Shown here: positions 51,017 to 60,593 of the stretch, one piece after another
Layout: each line of letters starts with the position of its first letter
How positions within the stretch are numbered: position 1 is the stretch's first letter
DNA from: Microbacterium sp. zg-B185
GTDB lineage: Bacteria; Actinomycetota; Actinomycetes; Actinomycetales; Microbacteriaceae
Reading direction: 5' to 3'
Length of the DNA: 64,000 nucleotides
Assembly (NCBI RefSeq): GCF_030246885.1
Contig: NZ_CP126739.1
Coordinates: 1,178,001 to 1,242,000, forward strand
Position numbers and translations under genes: made by a program
The notes under the pieces: model-generated
What the model was told of the DNA's origin: nothing
Databases searched by the model: none
What the model saw: the letters and a program-made list of their open reading frames with translations, nothing else

Positions 51017-51094
51017 TGCCTGTACGAACGCCGGAAATCGGCGGAGCGGCCCCCGACATCGGCTCGCGACCAGACGCTCGAAAGAGGAATCACC

Positions 51095-51682
51095 ATGGCA
51101 TTGACCCCCGATGACGTCGTCACCAAGCAGTTTCAGCACGTCCGTTTCAAGGAGGGTTTCGACCCCGATGAGGTGGACGACTTCCTCGACGAGATCGTCG
51201 TGGAGTGGCGCAAGTCCATCGCAGAGGCCGACGAGCTGAGGGCCAAGCTCGCCGCCTACGAGTCCGGTGCCGAGGCACCCTCGACCCCCGCGGTCATCGA
51301 GCAGGCGCCTGCGCCCGCTCCGGCTGCCGAGGCGGCTCAGAGCGGCACCGCTCCCGCCGCTGCCAGCGCAGGCATCATCGAACTGGCACAGCGCCTGCAC
51401 GACGAGCACGTCGCCGAGGGCATCGCGCAGCGCGACAAGCTGATCGCCGACGCTCAGGCGCAGGCGGCGACCATCGTCTCGGAGGCCGAGACCAAGGGTC
51501 GCGAAGAGATCGCGCGCCTCGACAAGGAGCGCTCGATCCTCGAGAACCGCATCACCGAACTGCGCAACTTCGAGCGGGATTACCGAGCTCAGCTGCGCGG
51601 CTACATCGAGGGCAAGCTGCGCGACCTCGAGACCACGGGCACGACGTCGGGTTCCACCCCGGTGTCTGCCATCGGCCTCTAA
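51095..51682 (+). CDS. divIVA: Polar growth protein DivIVA (Wag31)
   Basis: The 195-residue coiled-coil protein marks the cell poles and recruits the wall synthesis machinery. The N-terminal membrane-binding domain is LTPDDVVTKQFQHVRFKEGFDPDEVDDFLDEIVVEW with the exposed RF pair, a first coil (residues 30-60) follows, then an Ala/Pro-rich linker (about 63-95) and a long second coil to residue 180. In mycobacteria the kinase PknA phosphorylates Thr73; the equivalent linker here has few Thr. GAGGAA precedes the ATG. Confidence 0.95.
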   Translation: MALTPDDVVTKQFQHVRFKEGFDPDEVDDFLDEIVVEWRKSIAEADELRAKLAAYESGAEAPSTPAVIEQAPAPAPAAEAAQSGTAPAAASAGIIELAQRLHDEHVAEGIAQRDKLIADAQAQAATIVSEAETKGREEIARLDKERSILENRITELRNFERDYRAQLRGYIEGKLRDLETTGTTSGSTPVSAIGL

Positions 51683-51691
51683 GCCGGCCTT

Positions 51692-52372
51692 TTGACAGGC
51701 CGAGCCCCCCTTCACAAGGCGGCGGCCGGCACCATCATCGCGGTTCTCGCGGTGCTGGTGCTGGCCGCTGACCAGTTCTCGAAGTACCTCGCAATCCAGA
51801 ACCTCCCGCCTCAGCAGACGGTGCAGGTGCTCGGCGACTTCCTGAGCTTCTATCTGGTGCGCAATCCGGGCGCGGCATTCTCGCTCGGCGAGGGCGTCAC
51901 CTGGATCTTCACCATCGCACTGGCCGTGGTGGCCGGGGTGATCGTGTGGCTCGCCGCCACCCGCGTGCGCTCCCGCCTGTGGGCCGTCGTGCTGGGACTG
52001 CTCCTGGGCGGCGTCCTGGGCAATCTCGCGGATCGCGCGTTCCGCGAACCGGGCTTCGCCGTCGGGCACGTGGTCGACTTCATAAACACGCCGTGGATGT
52101 GGTTCTGGACCAATCCGGCGATCTACAACGTCGCCGACATCTTCATCGTGACGATGATGATCAGCGTCGCTCTGCTGGTGCTGCTCGGCCTGCACCTGGA
52201 CGGCACCCGTGATGCCCGCCGGCACGCCGCGGACAGCATCCCGCCACGCGATGGCGACGATGTCGTCGCCGGCGGCGGTGCGGTCGCCGTCGAAGGCGAT
52301 CAGTTCCCGGCCGGGAACCCGGATGCCGGGATCCCCCGGAACCGCGAACCCCGGCGTGACGCGGACGGCTGA
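51692..52372 (+). CDS. lspA: Lipoprotein signal peptidase
   Basis: The 226-residue membrane protease cleaves prolipoprotein signal peptides after lipidation, which the AttH-like and cupin lipoproteins here need. It has four membrane helices with the family motifs [23 protein letters not shown] (catalytic Asp region), VVDFI and YNVADIFI (second catalytic Asp). A 55-residue charged C-terminal tail is added. I take a TTG start at 51692, 9 bases after the divIVA stop; the ribosome site is weak, so the start is less certain. Confidence 0.92.
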   Translation: MTGRAPLHKAAAGTIIAVLAVLVLAADQFSKYLAIQNLPPQQTVQVLGDFLSFYLVRNPGAAFSLGEGVTWIFTIALAVVAGVIVWLAATRVRSRLWAVVLGLLLGGVLGNLADRAFREPGFAVGHVVDFINTPWMWFWTNPAIYNVADIFIVTMMISVALLVLLGLHLDGTRDARRHAADSIPPRDGDDVVAGGGAVAVEGDQFPAGNPDAGIPRNREPRRDADG

Positions 52373-52373
52373 G

Positions 52374-53294
52374 ATGGAATCCCGGAGTCTTCCCGTACCG
52401 GACGGCCTCGAGGGCACGCGGGTGGACGCGGCACTTGCGAAGATGCTCGGCTTCTCGCGCACCTTCGCTGCCGAGGTCGCCGACGCGGGCGGCGTCGCGA
52501 TGGACGGTCGCGGACTGACGAAGTCCGACCGGCTGCGCGCGGGCTCGTGGCTGGAGGTGTCCTGGACGCCCAAGGAAGAGCCGCGCGTGATCCCACTGGC
52601 GGTGCCGGACCTGGGCATCGTGTATGACGACGACGACATCGTGGTGGTAGACAAACCCAGCGGAGTCGCCGCGCACCCCTCGCTCGGCTGGGACGGCCCG
52701 ACCGTGCTCGGGGCCCTCGCAGCCGGCGGCATCCGCACCGCCACGACCGGAGCCGCGGAGCGGCAGGGCATCGTCCACCGGCTGGACGTGGGCACCAGCG
52801 GACTGATGGTCGTGGCGAAGACGGAGCACGCATACATCGCGCTGAAGCGCGCTTTCAAGGAGCGCGAGGTCGAGAAGATCTATCACGCCGTGGTCCAGGG
52901 GCATCCGGACCCGCTCACCGGCACCATCGACGCGCCCATCGGGCGGCATCCCTCGCATTCGTGGAAGTTCGCCGTCACACCCGACGGCAAGGACTCGGTC
53001 ACGCACTACGAGACGCTGGAGGCGTTTCCGCGAGCCGCGCTGCTGGAGATCCACCTGGAAACCGGCAGGACGCACCAGATCCGCGTGCACATGGCAGCGC
53101 ACCGGCATCCGTGCGTCGGCGATCCGCTCTACGGGAGCGACCCGACGCTGGCAGCCCGGCTGGGTCTGACCCGCCAGTGGCTGCACGCGCGGGAACTGTC
53201 CTTCACGCACCCGGCGACGGGGGACTGGGCGACCTTCACCTCCGAGTACCCGGCCGACCTCGCGCACGCCCTGGAGGTGCTGCGCGGCGAGTGA
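52374..53294 (+). CDS. rluD: RluA/RluD family 23S rRNA pseudouridine synthase
   Basis: The 306-residue enzyme has an N-terminal S4 RNA-binding domain ([26 protein letters not shown]) and the RluA catalytic domain with the active Asp in [16 protein letters not shown] (about residue 140) and the [23 protein letters not shown] segment. It isomerises uridines in large-subunit rRNA; RluD type is inferred from the S4 domain and from its place beside lspA. It begins 2 bases after the lspA stop. Confidence 0.93.
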   Translation: MESRSLPVPDGLEGTRVDAALAKMLGFSRTFAAEVADAGGVAMDGRGLTKSDRLRAGSWLEVSWTPKEEPRVIPLAVPDLGIVYDDDDIVVVDKPSGVAAHPSLGWDGPTVLGALAAGGIRTATTGAAERQGIVHRLDVGTSGLMVVAKTEHAYIALKRAFKEREVEKIYHAVVQGHPDPLTGTIDAPIGRHPSHSWKFAVTPDGKDSVTHYETLEAFPRAALLEIHLETGRTHQIRVHMAAHRHPCVGDPLYGSDPTLAARLGLTRQWLHARELSFTHPATGDWATFTSEYPADLAHALEVLRGE

Positions 53295-53373
53295 TCCCGG
53301 GCGCCGGGGACGTGCACGGTCCGCGTTCGGATCGGAGACGCGCGCCGTCGGCGGCTGGTGGAACGATGGCCGC

Positions 53374-53943
53374 ATGGGAATCGAAGTCCGGCCGGCGGCG
53401 CGGTTCGCCGACCTGCAGACGATGCTCGGGCCGAAACGGTCCGACGCGGATGTCTGCTGGTGCTTGAGCTATCGCCTCGGTGCGAAGGAGAATCGGGAGC
53501 TGCGCGGACCCGCGCGGGCGGCGAAGACGGCGGCGCTGCTGGAGGCGGGACCGCCGGGCGTGCTCGCCTACCGGGACGACGAGGTCGTCGGGTGGGCGGC
53601 GATCCATCCGCGCGCAGACACGTCGTTCGCGACCAGCCGCAAGATCCCGCACGTCGACGACCTGGACGTGTGGTCACTGTGGTGCGTCCGCGTCCGCCCG
53701 GGGCACCGGGGAGAAGGCATCTCGCACGCGCTGGTCGCGGGAGCGGTCGCCTTCGCCCGCACGTCCGGTGCGCCCGCGGTCGAGGCGTATCCGGTCGACA
53801 ACCGGGGTGCGAAAGTCGACCTGACGATGGCCTACGTCGGCACCCGCCGCCTGTTCGAGAAGGCAGGATTCACGAAGGCCGCCGATACCGACTCGGTGCT
53901 CAACGGGTTCCCGCGCGTGCTCATGCGCCTCGACCTGCGCTGA
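53374..53943 (+). CDS. GNAT family N-acetyltransferase (paralogue 2)
   Basis: The 189-residue acetyltransferase carries VWSLWCVRVRPGHRGEGISHALVAGAV (acetyl-CoA loop HRGEGI) and ARTSGAPAVEAYPVDN. DADVCWCLSYRLG near the start and RRLFEKAGFTKA with RVLMRLDL at the end parallel the GNAT at 3803-4411, so the two are likely paralogues of one subfamily. The ATG follows AACGAT by 6 bases, another possible leaderless start. No substrate can be inferred. It separates rluD from dnaE. Confidence 0.83.
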   Translation: MGIEVRPAARFADLQTMLGPKRSDADVCWCLSYRLGAKENRELRGPARAAKTAALLEAGPPGVLAYRDDEVVGWAAIHPRADTSFATSRKIPHVDDLDVWSLWCVRVRPGHRGEGISHALVAGAVAFARTSGAPAVEAYPVDNRGAKVDLTMAYVGTRRLFEKAGFTKAADTDSVLNGFPRVLMRLDLR

Positions 53944-53988
53944 GGCGACAGCCCGGGCGCGGTGGGCCTCGGCGTCGGTGCCCGAAGG

Positions 53989-53994
53989 TAGTCT
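53989..53994 (+). promoter_or_regulatory. -10 box of dnaE, leaderless
   Basis: TAGTCT, exactly 6 bases before the GTG at 54001. Confidence 0.55.
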
Positions 53995-54000
53995 CGATCC

Positions 54001-57000
54001 GTGGCAGCCGACTCCTTCGTTCACCTTCACGTGCACAGTGAATACTCGATGCTCGACGGCGCAGCACGCGTCAAACCGCTGATCGATGAAGCCGCAAAAC
54101 AGGGGATGCCGGCGATCGCCGTCACCGACCACGGCAACACCTTCGGCGCGTTCGAGTTCTACAAGACCGCCACCGAGGGCGGGATCAAGCCGATCATCGG
54201 CATGGAGGCGTACGTCACACCTGGGACGCATCGAGCCGACAAGGCCCGTGTGCGGTGGGGCAGCCCCGACCAGAACGACGATGACGTGTCGGGGTCCGGC
54301 GCCTACACGCACATGACGCTGCTCGCCGAGAGCAACGAGGGACTGCACAACCTCTTCCGGATGTCCTCCTACGCATCCCTCGAGGGCTACTACTTCAAAC
54401 CGCGGCTGGACCGCGAACTGCTCCAGACCTACGCCAAGGGCGTCATCGCGACGACCGGCTGCGTCGGCGGCGAAGTGCAGACCCGGCTGCGGCTCGGCCA
54501 GTATGACGCGGCCAAGGCGGCCGCGGCGGAGTTCCGCGACATCTTCGGCAAGGACAACTTCTATGCCGAGGTGATGGACCACGGGATCGACATCGAGCGG
54601 CGCACGATGAACGACCTGATGCGTCTGGCCAAGGAACTGGACCTGCCCCTCGTGGCGACCAACGACCTCCACTACACGCATCAGCACGATGCCAAGAGCC
54701 ACGCGGCGCTGCTGTGCGTGCAGTCCGGCTCGACCCTGGATGACCCCAAGCGGTTCAAGTTCGAGGGCGAGGAGTTCTACCTCAAGACACCGGCGCAGAT
54801 GCGCCACATCTTCCGGGACAACCCCGAGGCGTGCGACAACACGCTGGCGATCGCGGAGCGCGTCGATGTCCGCTTCGACACCAGCGCAAACTACATGCCG
54901 CGCTACCCGGTCCCCGCGGGCGAGACCGAGCAGAGCTGGTTCGTGAAGGAGGTCGAACGAGGACTGCATGTCCGCTATCCCGCCGGCATCCCGGCCGAGG
55001 TGCGCGCGCGGGCCGACTTCGAGACCGACGTCATCGTCCAGATGGGCTTCCCCGGCTACTTCCTCGTCGTCGCGGACTTCATCAACTGGGCCAAAGAGAA
55101 CCGCATCCGGGTGGGTCCCGGCCGTGGGTCCGGCGCCGGTTCGATGGCCGCCTACGCGATGCGCATCACCGACCTGGACCCGCTGCAGCACGGGCTGCTC
55201 TTCGAGCGCTTCCTGAACCCCGACCGCGTCTCGATGCCCGACTTCGACATCGACTTCGACGACCGCCGTCGTGGTGAGGTGATCCAGTACGTCACTCAGA
55301 AGTACGGCGACGAGCGCGTCGCGCAGATCGTCACGTACGGCACCATCAAGGCCAAGCAGGCGCTCAAGGACGCCGGACGCGTGCTCGGCTTCCCGTTCAG
55401 CATGGGCGAGCGACTGACCAAGGCGATGCCGCCCGCGGTGATGGGCAAGGACATGCCCCTCGAGGGGATGTTCGACACCAAACACCCCCGTTTCAAAGAG
55501 GCCTCCGAATTCCGCGCTCTGATCGAGACCGACAGTGAGGCGAAGACCGTCTTCGACGCCGCGGTGGGGCTGGAGAACCTGAAGCGGCAGTGGGGCGTGC
55601 ACGCGGCCGGCGTCATCATGTCCAGCGAGCCGCTGATCGACATCATCCCGATCATGAAGCGGGAGCAGGACGGCCAGATCGTCACCCAGTTCGACTACCC
55701 CGCCTGCGAGGCCCTCGGGCTGATCAAGATGGACTTCCTCGGGCTGCGCAACCTCACGATCATCGACGATGCGCTGGACAACATCGCCGCCAACCGCGGC
55801 GAGACGCTGGTACTCGAGGATCTCGCCCTGGATGACGCGGACTCGTACGAGCTGCTCTCACGTGGCGACACGCTCGGCGTGTTCCAGCTCGACGGCGGCC
55901 CGATGCGCAGCCTGCTGCGCCTGATGAAGCCGGACAACTTCGAAGACATCTCCGCAGTCATCGCCCTGTACCGGCCCGGGCCGATGGGTGCGAACTCGCA
56001 CATCAACTACGCGCTGCGCAAGACCGGCCAGCAGCCGATCACGCCGATCCACCCCGAACTCGAAGAACCCCTCGGCAATATCCTCGACACCAGCTACGGC
56101 CTGATCATCTATCAAGAGCAGGTGATGGCCATCGCCCAGCGGGTCGCCGGGTTCAGCCTGGGGCAGGCGGACATCCTCCGCCGCGCCATGGGCAAGAAGA
56201 AGAAATCGGAGTTGGACAAGCAGTACGAGGGCTTCCACGCGGGCATGCGCGAGAACGGGTACTCGGATGCCGCCGTCAAGACGCTCTGGGACATCCTGCT
56301 GCCGTTCTCGGACTACGCGTTCAACAAGGCGCACTCGGCCGCGTACGGCCTGATCGCGTACTGGACGGCGTATCTGAAGGCGCACTATCCCGCCGAGTAC
56401 ATGGCGGCGCTGCTGACCAGCGTGGGCGACGCCAAGGACAAGCTCGCCGTGTATCTGAACGAGTGCCGCCGGATGGGCATCAAGGTGCTTCCGCCGGATG
56501 TCGGTCAGTCCATCCGGTACTTCGCCGCCGTGGGCGAGGACATCCGCTTCGGCCTCGGAGCGGTCCGTAACGTCGGCACCAACGTGGTGGATGCGATCGT
56601 GGCCTCCCGCCAGGCGGAGCCGTTCGCCTCGTTCCACGACTTCCTCGCCAAGGTGCCCATCCACGTGGCGAACAAGCGCACGGTGGAGTCGCTGATCAAG
56701 GCCGGCGCGTTCGACTCGCTCGGGGCGACGCGACGGGCCCTGATGGAGATCCACGAGGACGCCGCCGAAGCGGCCGTCGAAGTCAAGCGCAAGGCCGCGA
56801 CCGGGGCGATCGGATTCGACTTCGACAGCCTCTACGACCAGACCGAGGAGCCCTTGCCGGCCAAGGTCCCCGATCGTCCGGAGTGGACGAAGAAGGACAA
56901 GCTCGCCTTCGAGCGCGAGATGCTGGGCCTGTACGTGTCCGACCACCCGCTGGCCGGGCTCGAGATCGCCCTCGCCAAACACGCCTCCATCAGCATCCAC

Positions 57001-57519
57001 GATCTTCTCGCTTCGGAGGACCTCCCCGATGGCGAGCAGGTCACCGTGGCCGGTCTGGTGACCAGTGTTCAGCATCGCGTGGCGAAATCCAGCGGCAATC
57101 CGTACGGGCTGATCACCGTCGAGGACTTCGACGGTGAGGTGACGGTCATGTTCATGGGCAAGACCTACACCGAGTTCCAGTCCATGCTGCAGGCCGATTC
57201 CATCCTCGTCGTCCGCGGCCGCATCTCCCGCCGTGACGACGGCCTCAACCTGCACGCAGTGTCGGCGGTATCGCCGGATCTCGGTGCGGTGGACGCGTCC
57301 GGTCCGCTGGTGCTGGCGATCCCGGAGCACCGAGCGACCGAGGGGCTGGTCATCGAACTGGCCCAGGTCCTGCACCGTCATCGCGGCTCCACCGAGGTGA
57401 CGCTGCGCCTCCATCGGGGCAACGCGGCGAAGGTGTTCGACGTGCCGCACCCGGTGCGGGTGACCGCGGATCTGTACGGCGAGCTGAAGGGCCTGCTCGG
57501 TCCGCAGTGCCTGGGCTGA
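54001..57519 (+). CDS. dnaE: DNA polymerase III alpha subunit
   Basis: The 1172-residue replicative polymerase begins with a PHP domain (FVHLHVHSEYSMLDG; further metal ligands in VTDHGN and TGCVGGE), which in actinobacteria has proofreading exonuclease activity. The palm holds the catalytic PDFDIDFDD near residue 413 and GPGRGSGAGSM before it. Fingers with YQEQVMAIAQ, then a helix-hairpin-helix and an OB fold (VTVAGLVTSVQHR) follow. It is the DnaE1 type in length and domains. A -10 box directly precedes the GTG, so the mRNA is probably leaderless. Confidence 0.97.
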   Translation: MAADSFVHLHVHSEYSMLDGAARVKPLIDEAAKQGMPAIAVTDHGNTFGAFEFYKTATEGGIKPIIGMEAYVTPGTHRADKARVRWGSPDQNDDDVSGSGAYTHMTLLAESNEGLHNLFRMSSYASLEGYYFKPRLDRELLQTYAKGVIATTGCVGGEVQTRLRLGQYDAAKAAAAEFRDIFGKDNFYAEVMDHGIDIERRTMNDLMRLAKELDLPLVATNDLHYTHQHDAKSHAALLCVQSGSTLDDPKRFKFEGEEFYLKTPAQMRHIFRDNPEACDNTLAIAERVDVRFDTSANYMPRYPVPAGETEQSWFVKEVERGLHVRYPAGIPAEVRARADFETDVIVQMGFPGYFLVVADFINWAKENRIRVGPGRGSGAGSMAAYAMRITDLDPLQHGLLFERFLNPDRVSMPDFDIDFDDRRRGEVIQYVTQKYGDERVAQIVTYGTIKAKQALKDAGRVLGFPFSMGERLTKAMPPAVMGKDMPLEGMFDTKHPRFKEASEFRALIETDSEAKTVFDAAVGLENLKRQWGVHAAGVIMSSEPLIDIIPIMKREQDGQIVTQFDYPACEALGLIKMDFLGLRNLTIIDDALDNIAANRGETLVLEDLALDDADSYELLSRGDTLGVFQLDGGPMRSLLRLMKPDNFEDISAVIALYRPGPMGANSHINYALRKTGQQPITPIHPELEEPLGNILDTSYGLIIYQEQVMAIAQRVAGFSLGQADILRRAMGKKKKSELDKQYEGFHAGMRENGYSDAAVKTLWDILLPFSDYAFNKAHSAAYGLIAYWTAYLKAHYPAEYMAALLTSVGDAKDKLAVYLNECRRMGIKVLPPDVGQSIRYFAAVGEDIRFGLGAVRNVGTNVVDAIVASRQAEPFASFHDFLAKVPIHVANKRTVESLIKAGAFDSLGATRRALMEIHEDAAEAAVEVKRKAATGAIGFDFDSLYDQTEEPLPAKVPDRPEWTKKDKLAFEREMLGLYVSDHPLAGLEIALAKHASISIHDLLASEDLPDGEQVTVAGLVTSVQHRVAKSSGNPYGLITVEDFDGEVTVMFMGKTYTEFQSMLQADSILVVRGRISRRDDGLNLHAVSAVSPDLGAVDASGPLVLAIPEHRATEGLVIELAQVLHRHRGSTEVTLRLHRGNAAKVFDVPHPVRVTADLYGELKGLLGPQCLG

Positions 57520-57651
57520 GTCGCCCGCACCGGCGATCCGCCCGACGCGGGCCGATGCCTCGCCGAGCCGTCCGAGTCTCATTGCCATCCGAGGAGCCGC
57601 CGGTAGGATCGGCTCGACGCGCTCCGCGAAAGCGGCCGGAAAGGATTCATC

Positions 57652-58710
57652 GTGACTGACGACCAAGTGGGCGAGAGCACTGCACCCGAGAACGTCGACA
57701 CGGCGCCCGGCGGGCAGCCGCAGTACGGCGTCGGGCCTTTTTCGGTGCGTGAGGTCGCGCTCGTCGGAGTCTGGCTCGTGGCATTCGTCGTGTCGTTCTT
57801 CTCCATCGCCAGTCAGCAGGCGATGGCGCAGCTCCTCTTCGGCGGTTCGGTGTGGACCAACGGTCTGGACTGGGTCCTCACGATCGCTCTGCCCACCGTC
57901 GCGGTGTTCCTGATCGTCCTGCGGCGATTCTCACCCGACGGGATCCGACGGGTGGGCTCCCTTGGGATCGACCAGTTCGCGTCGGTGGCCTTCTCGGTGT
58001 CCGCGGTCGTCTGGCTGACCCTGCTGTGGCGGAACGTCGCCGTGGCGGTGGAGTCGAGCGTCTGGATCTACGGCTGGGTGGTCTGGGTCGAGTTCTTCCT
58101 GATGCTCGCTGGAGTCGTGCTCACCGTTTTCGCCCCGCTGATTCCGCCGCTGTCCGAAGACTTCGCGGGGCGCCGCGAGGTCGTGGCGCACCGGAATGCG
58201 CGGCCGATCCGTCCGGTGGTGGCCCGCCCGCCGCGCGAGCGCCAGGCGCCCGCCGCGGACTCCGCGGGTCTCGCCGGGGCAGCGGGAGCCGGTGCGCAGA
58301 CCGAATACGGCGACACGCGCGTTCCCGGCTCGCCGTACACCGACTCGTCCTACCCCGATTCCTACACGGAGCCGTTGGACACCGAGGACGGCGACGGTTC
58401 GCAGAGCGTGGCCGAGCAGATCTTCGCCGACGCGGACGGGTGGGCGCCGGCTCAGGCCCGCGACACGTTCGAACCTGTCGAAGAGGTGTCCGAGGTCACC
58501 GAGTACGAGCCGCACCCCAGTCATCAGGCGTTCTGGGCGTTGGCTCCTGATGAGCGCGACGTGCTGGACGAGCGCGGCGTGCCGATCTTCCGGGTCGGGC
58601 CGACGGCGTGGGCGCTCGTGCTCGAAGACCGCGGCGAGGTCTTCGTCGTCCGGCACGAGGACGGGCGGGTCGGGTACCTGCACGACGTGTCCGGCGTGAT
58701 GCGCGGCTGA
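57652..58710 (+). CDS. Unknown membrane protein, four helices and long charged tail
   Basis: I do not recognise this 352-residue protein. Four hydrophobic segments are at about 32-53, 70-88, 104-125 and 134-158 (WIYGWVVWVEFFLMLAGVVLTV). The rest is cytoplasmic or external: a basic stretch, an Ala/Gly-rich linker, an acidic Tyr/Ser/Asp-rich part (SPYTDSSYPDSYTEPLDTEDGD) and a conserved-looking end (HQAFWALAPDERDVLDERG, then WALVLEDRGEVFVVRHEDGRVGYLHDV) that may be a small beta domain. GTG start with AAAGGA; TAGGAT near 57605 may be the -10. It lies between dnaE and hisD. Confidence 0.7.
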   Translation: MTDDQVGESTAPENVDTAPGGQPQYGVGPFSVREVALVGVWLVAFVVSFFSIASQQAMAQLLFGGSVWTNGLDWVLTIALPTVAVFLIVLRRFSPDGIRRVGSLGIDQFASVAFSVSAVVWLTLLWRNVAVAVESSVWIYGWVVWVEFFLMLAGVVLTVFAPLIPPLSEDFAGRREVVAHRNARPIRPVVARPPRERQAPAADSAGLAGAAGAGAQTEYGDTRVPGSPYTDSSYPDSYTEPLDTEDGDGSQSVAEQIFADADGWAPAQARDTFEPVEEVSEVTEYEPHPSHQAFWALAPDERDVLDERGVPIFRVGPTAWALVLEDRGEVFVVRHEDGRVGYLHDVSGVMRG

Positions 58711-58730
58711 GCAGCCACCGCCGATCGCGA

Positions 58731-58736
58731 TACCGT
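58731..58736 (+). promoter_or_regulatory. -10 box of hisD, leaderless
   Basis: TACCGT, 6 bases before the ATG at 58743. TAGTCT (60067-60072) before nrdR and TAGCCT (60580-60585) before pyrD are similar with 9- and 8-base gaps. Confidence 0.45.
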
Positions 58737-58742
58737 AAAGGA

Positions 58743-60056
58743 ATGCTCCGCACGATCGACCTCCGCGGTCGCGCCCTCTCGCCGGCCGAATTCCTCGCCG
58801 CCGTCCCGCGCGCCACCGCCGCCCGTGAGGAAGCCCTCGCCACCGCCACGACCCTCGTCGCCGATGTCGCCGCGCGCGGCGAAGCCGCGCTGCGCGAACA
58901 GGCTGACCGGTTCGACGCCGCCCGCGGCCACGACATCCGCGTTCCGGCCGCCCACCTCGAGGAGGCCCTGGCGGGACTGGATCCGTCCGTCCGTGCCGCA
59001 CTGGAGGAGGCGATCGTGCGTGTGCGTACCGCGTCCGCCGCGCAGGTCCCGCCCGCGACGGTCACCGAGCTGGGCCCGGGTGCGCGCGTGCTGCAGCGCT
59101 GGCAGCCGGTCCGCCGGGTCGGACTCTACGTGCCGGGTGGCAAGGCGGCGTACCCCTCCAGCGTCGTCATGAACGTGGTTCCCGCGCAGGTCGCCGGCGT
59201 GGCAGAGATCGCCCTCGCTTCGCCCCCGCAGCGGGCGCACGACGGGCGCGTGCATCCGGTGATCCTCGCCGCGGCCCGGCTCCTCGGAGTCGACGAGGTG
59301 TACGCAATGGGTGGCGCCGGCGCGATCGGCGCATTCGCGTATGGCGTGGCGAGCCTGGGACTGGATCCGGTCGACGTGGTCACCGGGCCGGGGAACAACT
59401 TCGTCGCGGCAGCGAAACGTGCCGTCGCCGGTGTGGTGGGCACGGATGCCGAGGCCGGTGCGACCGAGATCCTGATCGTCGCCGATGACTCTGCCGATCC
59501 TCGCCTGGTGGCCGCCGACCTGATCAGCCAGGCCGAGCACGACGAGCAGGCCTCGGCGGTGCTGGTGACGGCATCCGAGCCGGTCGCTGCGGCGGTCGCG
59601 CTCGAGATCACGCCCCGCGCCGCCCGGACCCGCCACGCTGAGCGCGTGCGGGCCGCGCTCTCGGGTCCGCAGTCGGCGATCGTGCTCGTGGACGACCTGT
59701 CCGCCGCGACCGCGTTCAGCAACGCCTACGCGCCGGAGCATCTGGAACTGCACGTGGCCGACCCCGACCCGGCCGCGTTCGTGCACGCCGGTGCGGTGTT
59801 CGTCGGGCCTGACTCCCCGGTGAGTCTCGGTGACTACCTGGCGGGAAGCAACCACGTGCTGCCCACCGGGGGACAGGCGCGCTACGCTGCCGGCCTGTCG
59901 GCGGCGACCTTCCTGCGCCCGCAGCAGGTCATCGAGTACGATCGCGCCGCCCTGGCGCAGGTTCGCGAGGGGGTGGTCACGCTCGCCGAGGCCGAAGACC
60001 TCCCCGCGCACGGCGAGGCCGTCCAGGCGCGGTTCGAGACGCCGCCCTCCGCGTAG
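58743..60056 (+). CDS. hisD: Histidinol dehydrogenase
   Basis: The 437-residue zinc enzyme oxidises histidinol to histidine in two NAD-dependent steps, ending the histidine pathway. VGLYVPGGKAAYPSSVVMNVVPA, YAMGGAGAIGAFAYG, VDVVTGPGNNFVAAAKR and the zinc/catalytic region LISQAEHDEQASAVLVT are all present, as is YAPEHLELHV. The other his genes are not in the window, so hisD stands apart from the rest of the pathway here or begins its operon elsewhere. Confidence 0.97.
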   Translation: MLRTIDLRGRALSPAEFLAAVPRATAAREEALATATTLVADVAARGEAALREQADRFDAARGHDIRVPAAHLEEALAGLDPSVRAALEEAIVRVRTASAAQVPPATVTELGPGARVLQRWQPVRRVGLYVPGGKAAYPSSVVMNVVPAQVAGVAEIALASPPQRAHDGRVHPVILAAARLLGVDEVYAMGGAGAIGAFAYGVASLGLDPVDVVTGPGNNFVAAAKRAVAGVVGTDAEAGATEILIVADDSADPRLVAADLISQAEHDEQASAVLVTASEPVAAAVALEITPRAARTRHAERVRAALSGPQSAIVLVDDLSAATAFSNAYAPEHLELHVADPDPAAFVHAGAVFVGPDSPVSLGDYLAGSNHVLPTGGQARYAAGLSAATFLRPQQVIEYDRAALAQVREGVVTLAEAEDLPAHGEAVQARFETPPSA

Positions 60057-60081
60057 CGGTTTGGCGTAGTCTGTCCAGGCC

Positions 60082-60561
60082 ATGCATTGCCCGTTCTGCC
60101 GTCACCCCGACTCCCGGGTCATCGATTCGCGCACCAGCGACGATGGTCTCAGCATCCGCCGCCGCCGGCAGTGCCCCGAGTGCGGCGGGCGATTCTCCAC
60201 GATCGAGACGGCGAGCCTGAACGTCATCAAAAGGTCGGGCGTGATCGAGCCGTTCAGTCGCGAGAAGGTCATGTCCGGTGTCCGCAAGGCCTGCCAGGGG
60301 CGACCGGTCACCGAGGGAGACCTGGCCGTGCTGGCACAGAAGGTCGAAGAGGCCGTCCGCCAGACCGGGTCCTCCCAGGTCGACACGAACGAGATCGGTC
60401 TGGCGATCCTCGGGCCGCTGCGGGAGCTCGACGAGGTCGCCTACCTGCGTTTCGCCAGCGTGTACCAGGCCTTCGATTCGCTCGAGGACTTCGAGTCCGC
60501 GATCGGACAGCTCCGGGACGACCACGCCCGCGTCGAGACCGCCGCGCCCGCGGAATCCTGA
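60082..60561 (+). CDS. nrdR: Transcriptional repressor NrdR
   Basis: The 159-residue repressor controls ribonucleotide reductase genes according to dATP/ATP. The zinc ribbon is CPFC...CPEC (residues 3-6 and 31-34) and the ATP-cone is [29 protein letters not shown]. No nrd gene is here, and I did not find the paired NrdR boxes near this gene, so its targets are elsewhere. The C-terminal tail is acidic and Ala-rich. Confidence 0.96.
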   Translation: MHCPFCRHPDSRVIDSRTSDDGLSIRRRRQCPECGGRFSTIETASLNVIKRSGVIEPFSREKVMSGVRKACQGRPVTEGDLAVLAQKVEEAVRQTGSSQVDTNEIGLAILGPLRELDEVAYLRFASVYQAFDSLEDFESAIGQLRDDHARVETAAPAES

Positions 60562-60593
60562 ACGACCGTCGCAAGCCGATAGCCTGGGGGGCG

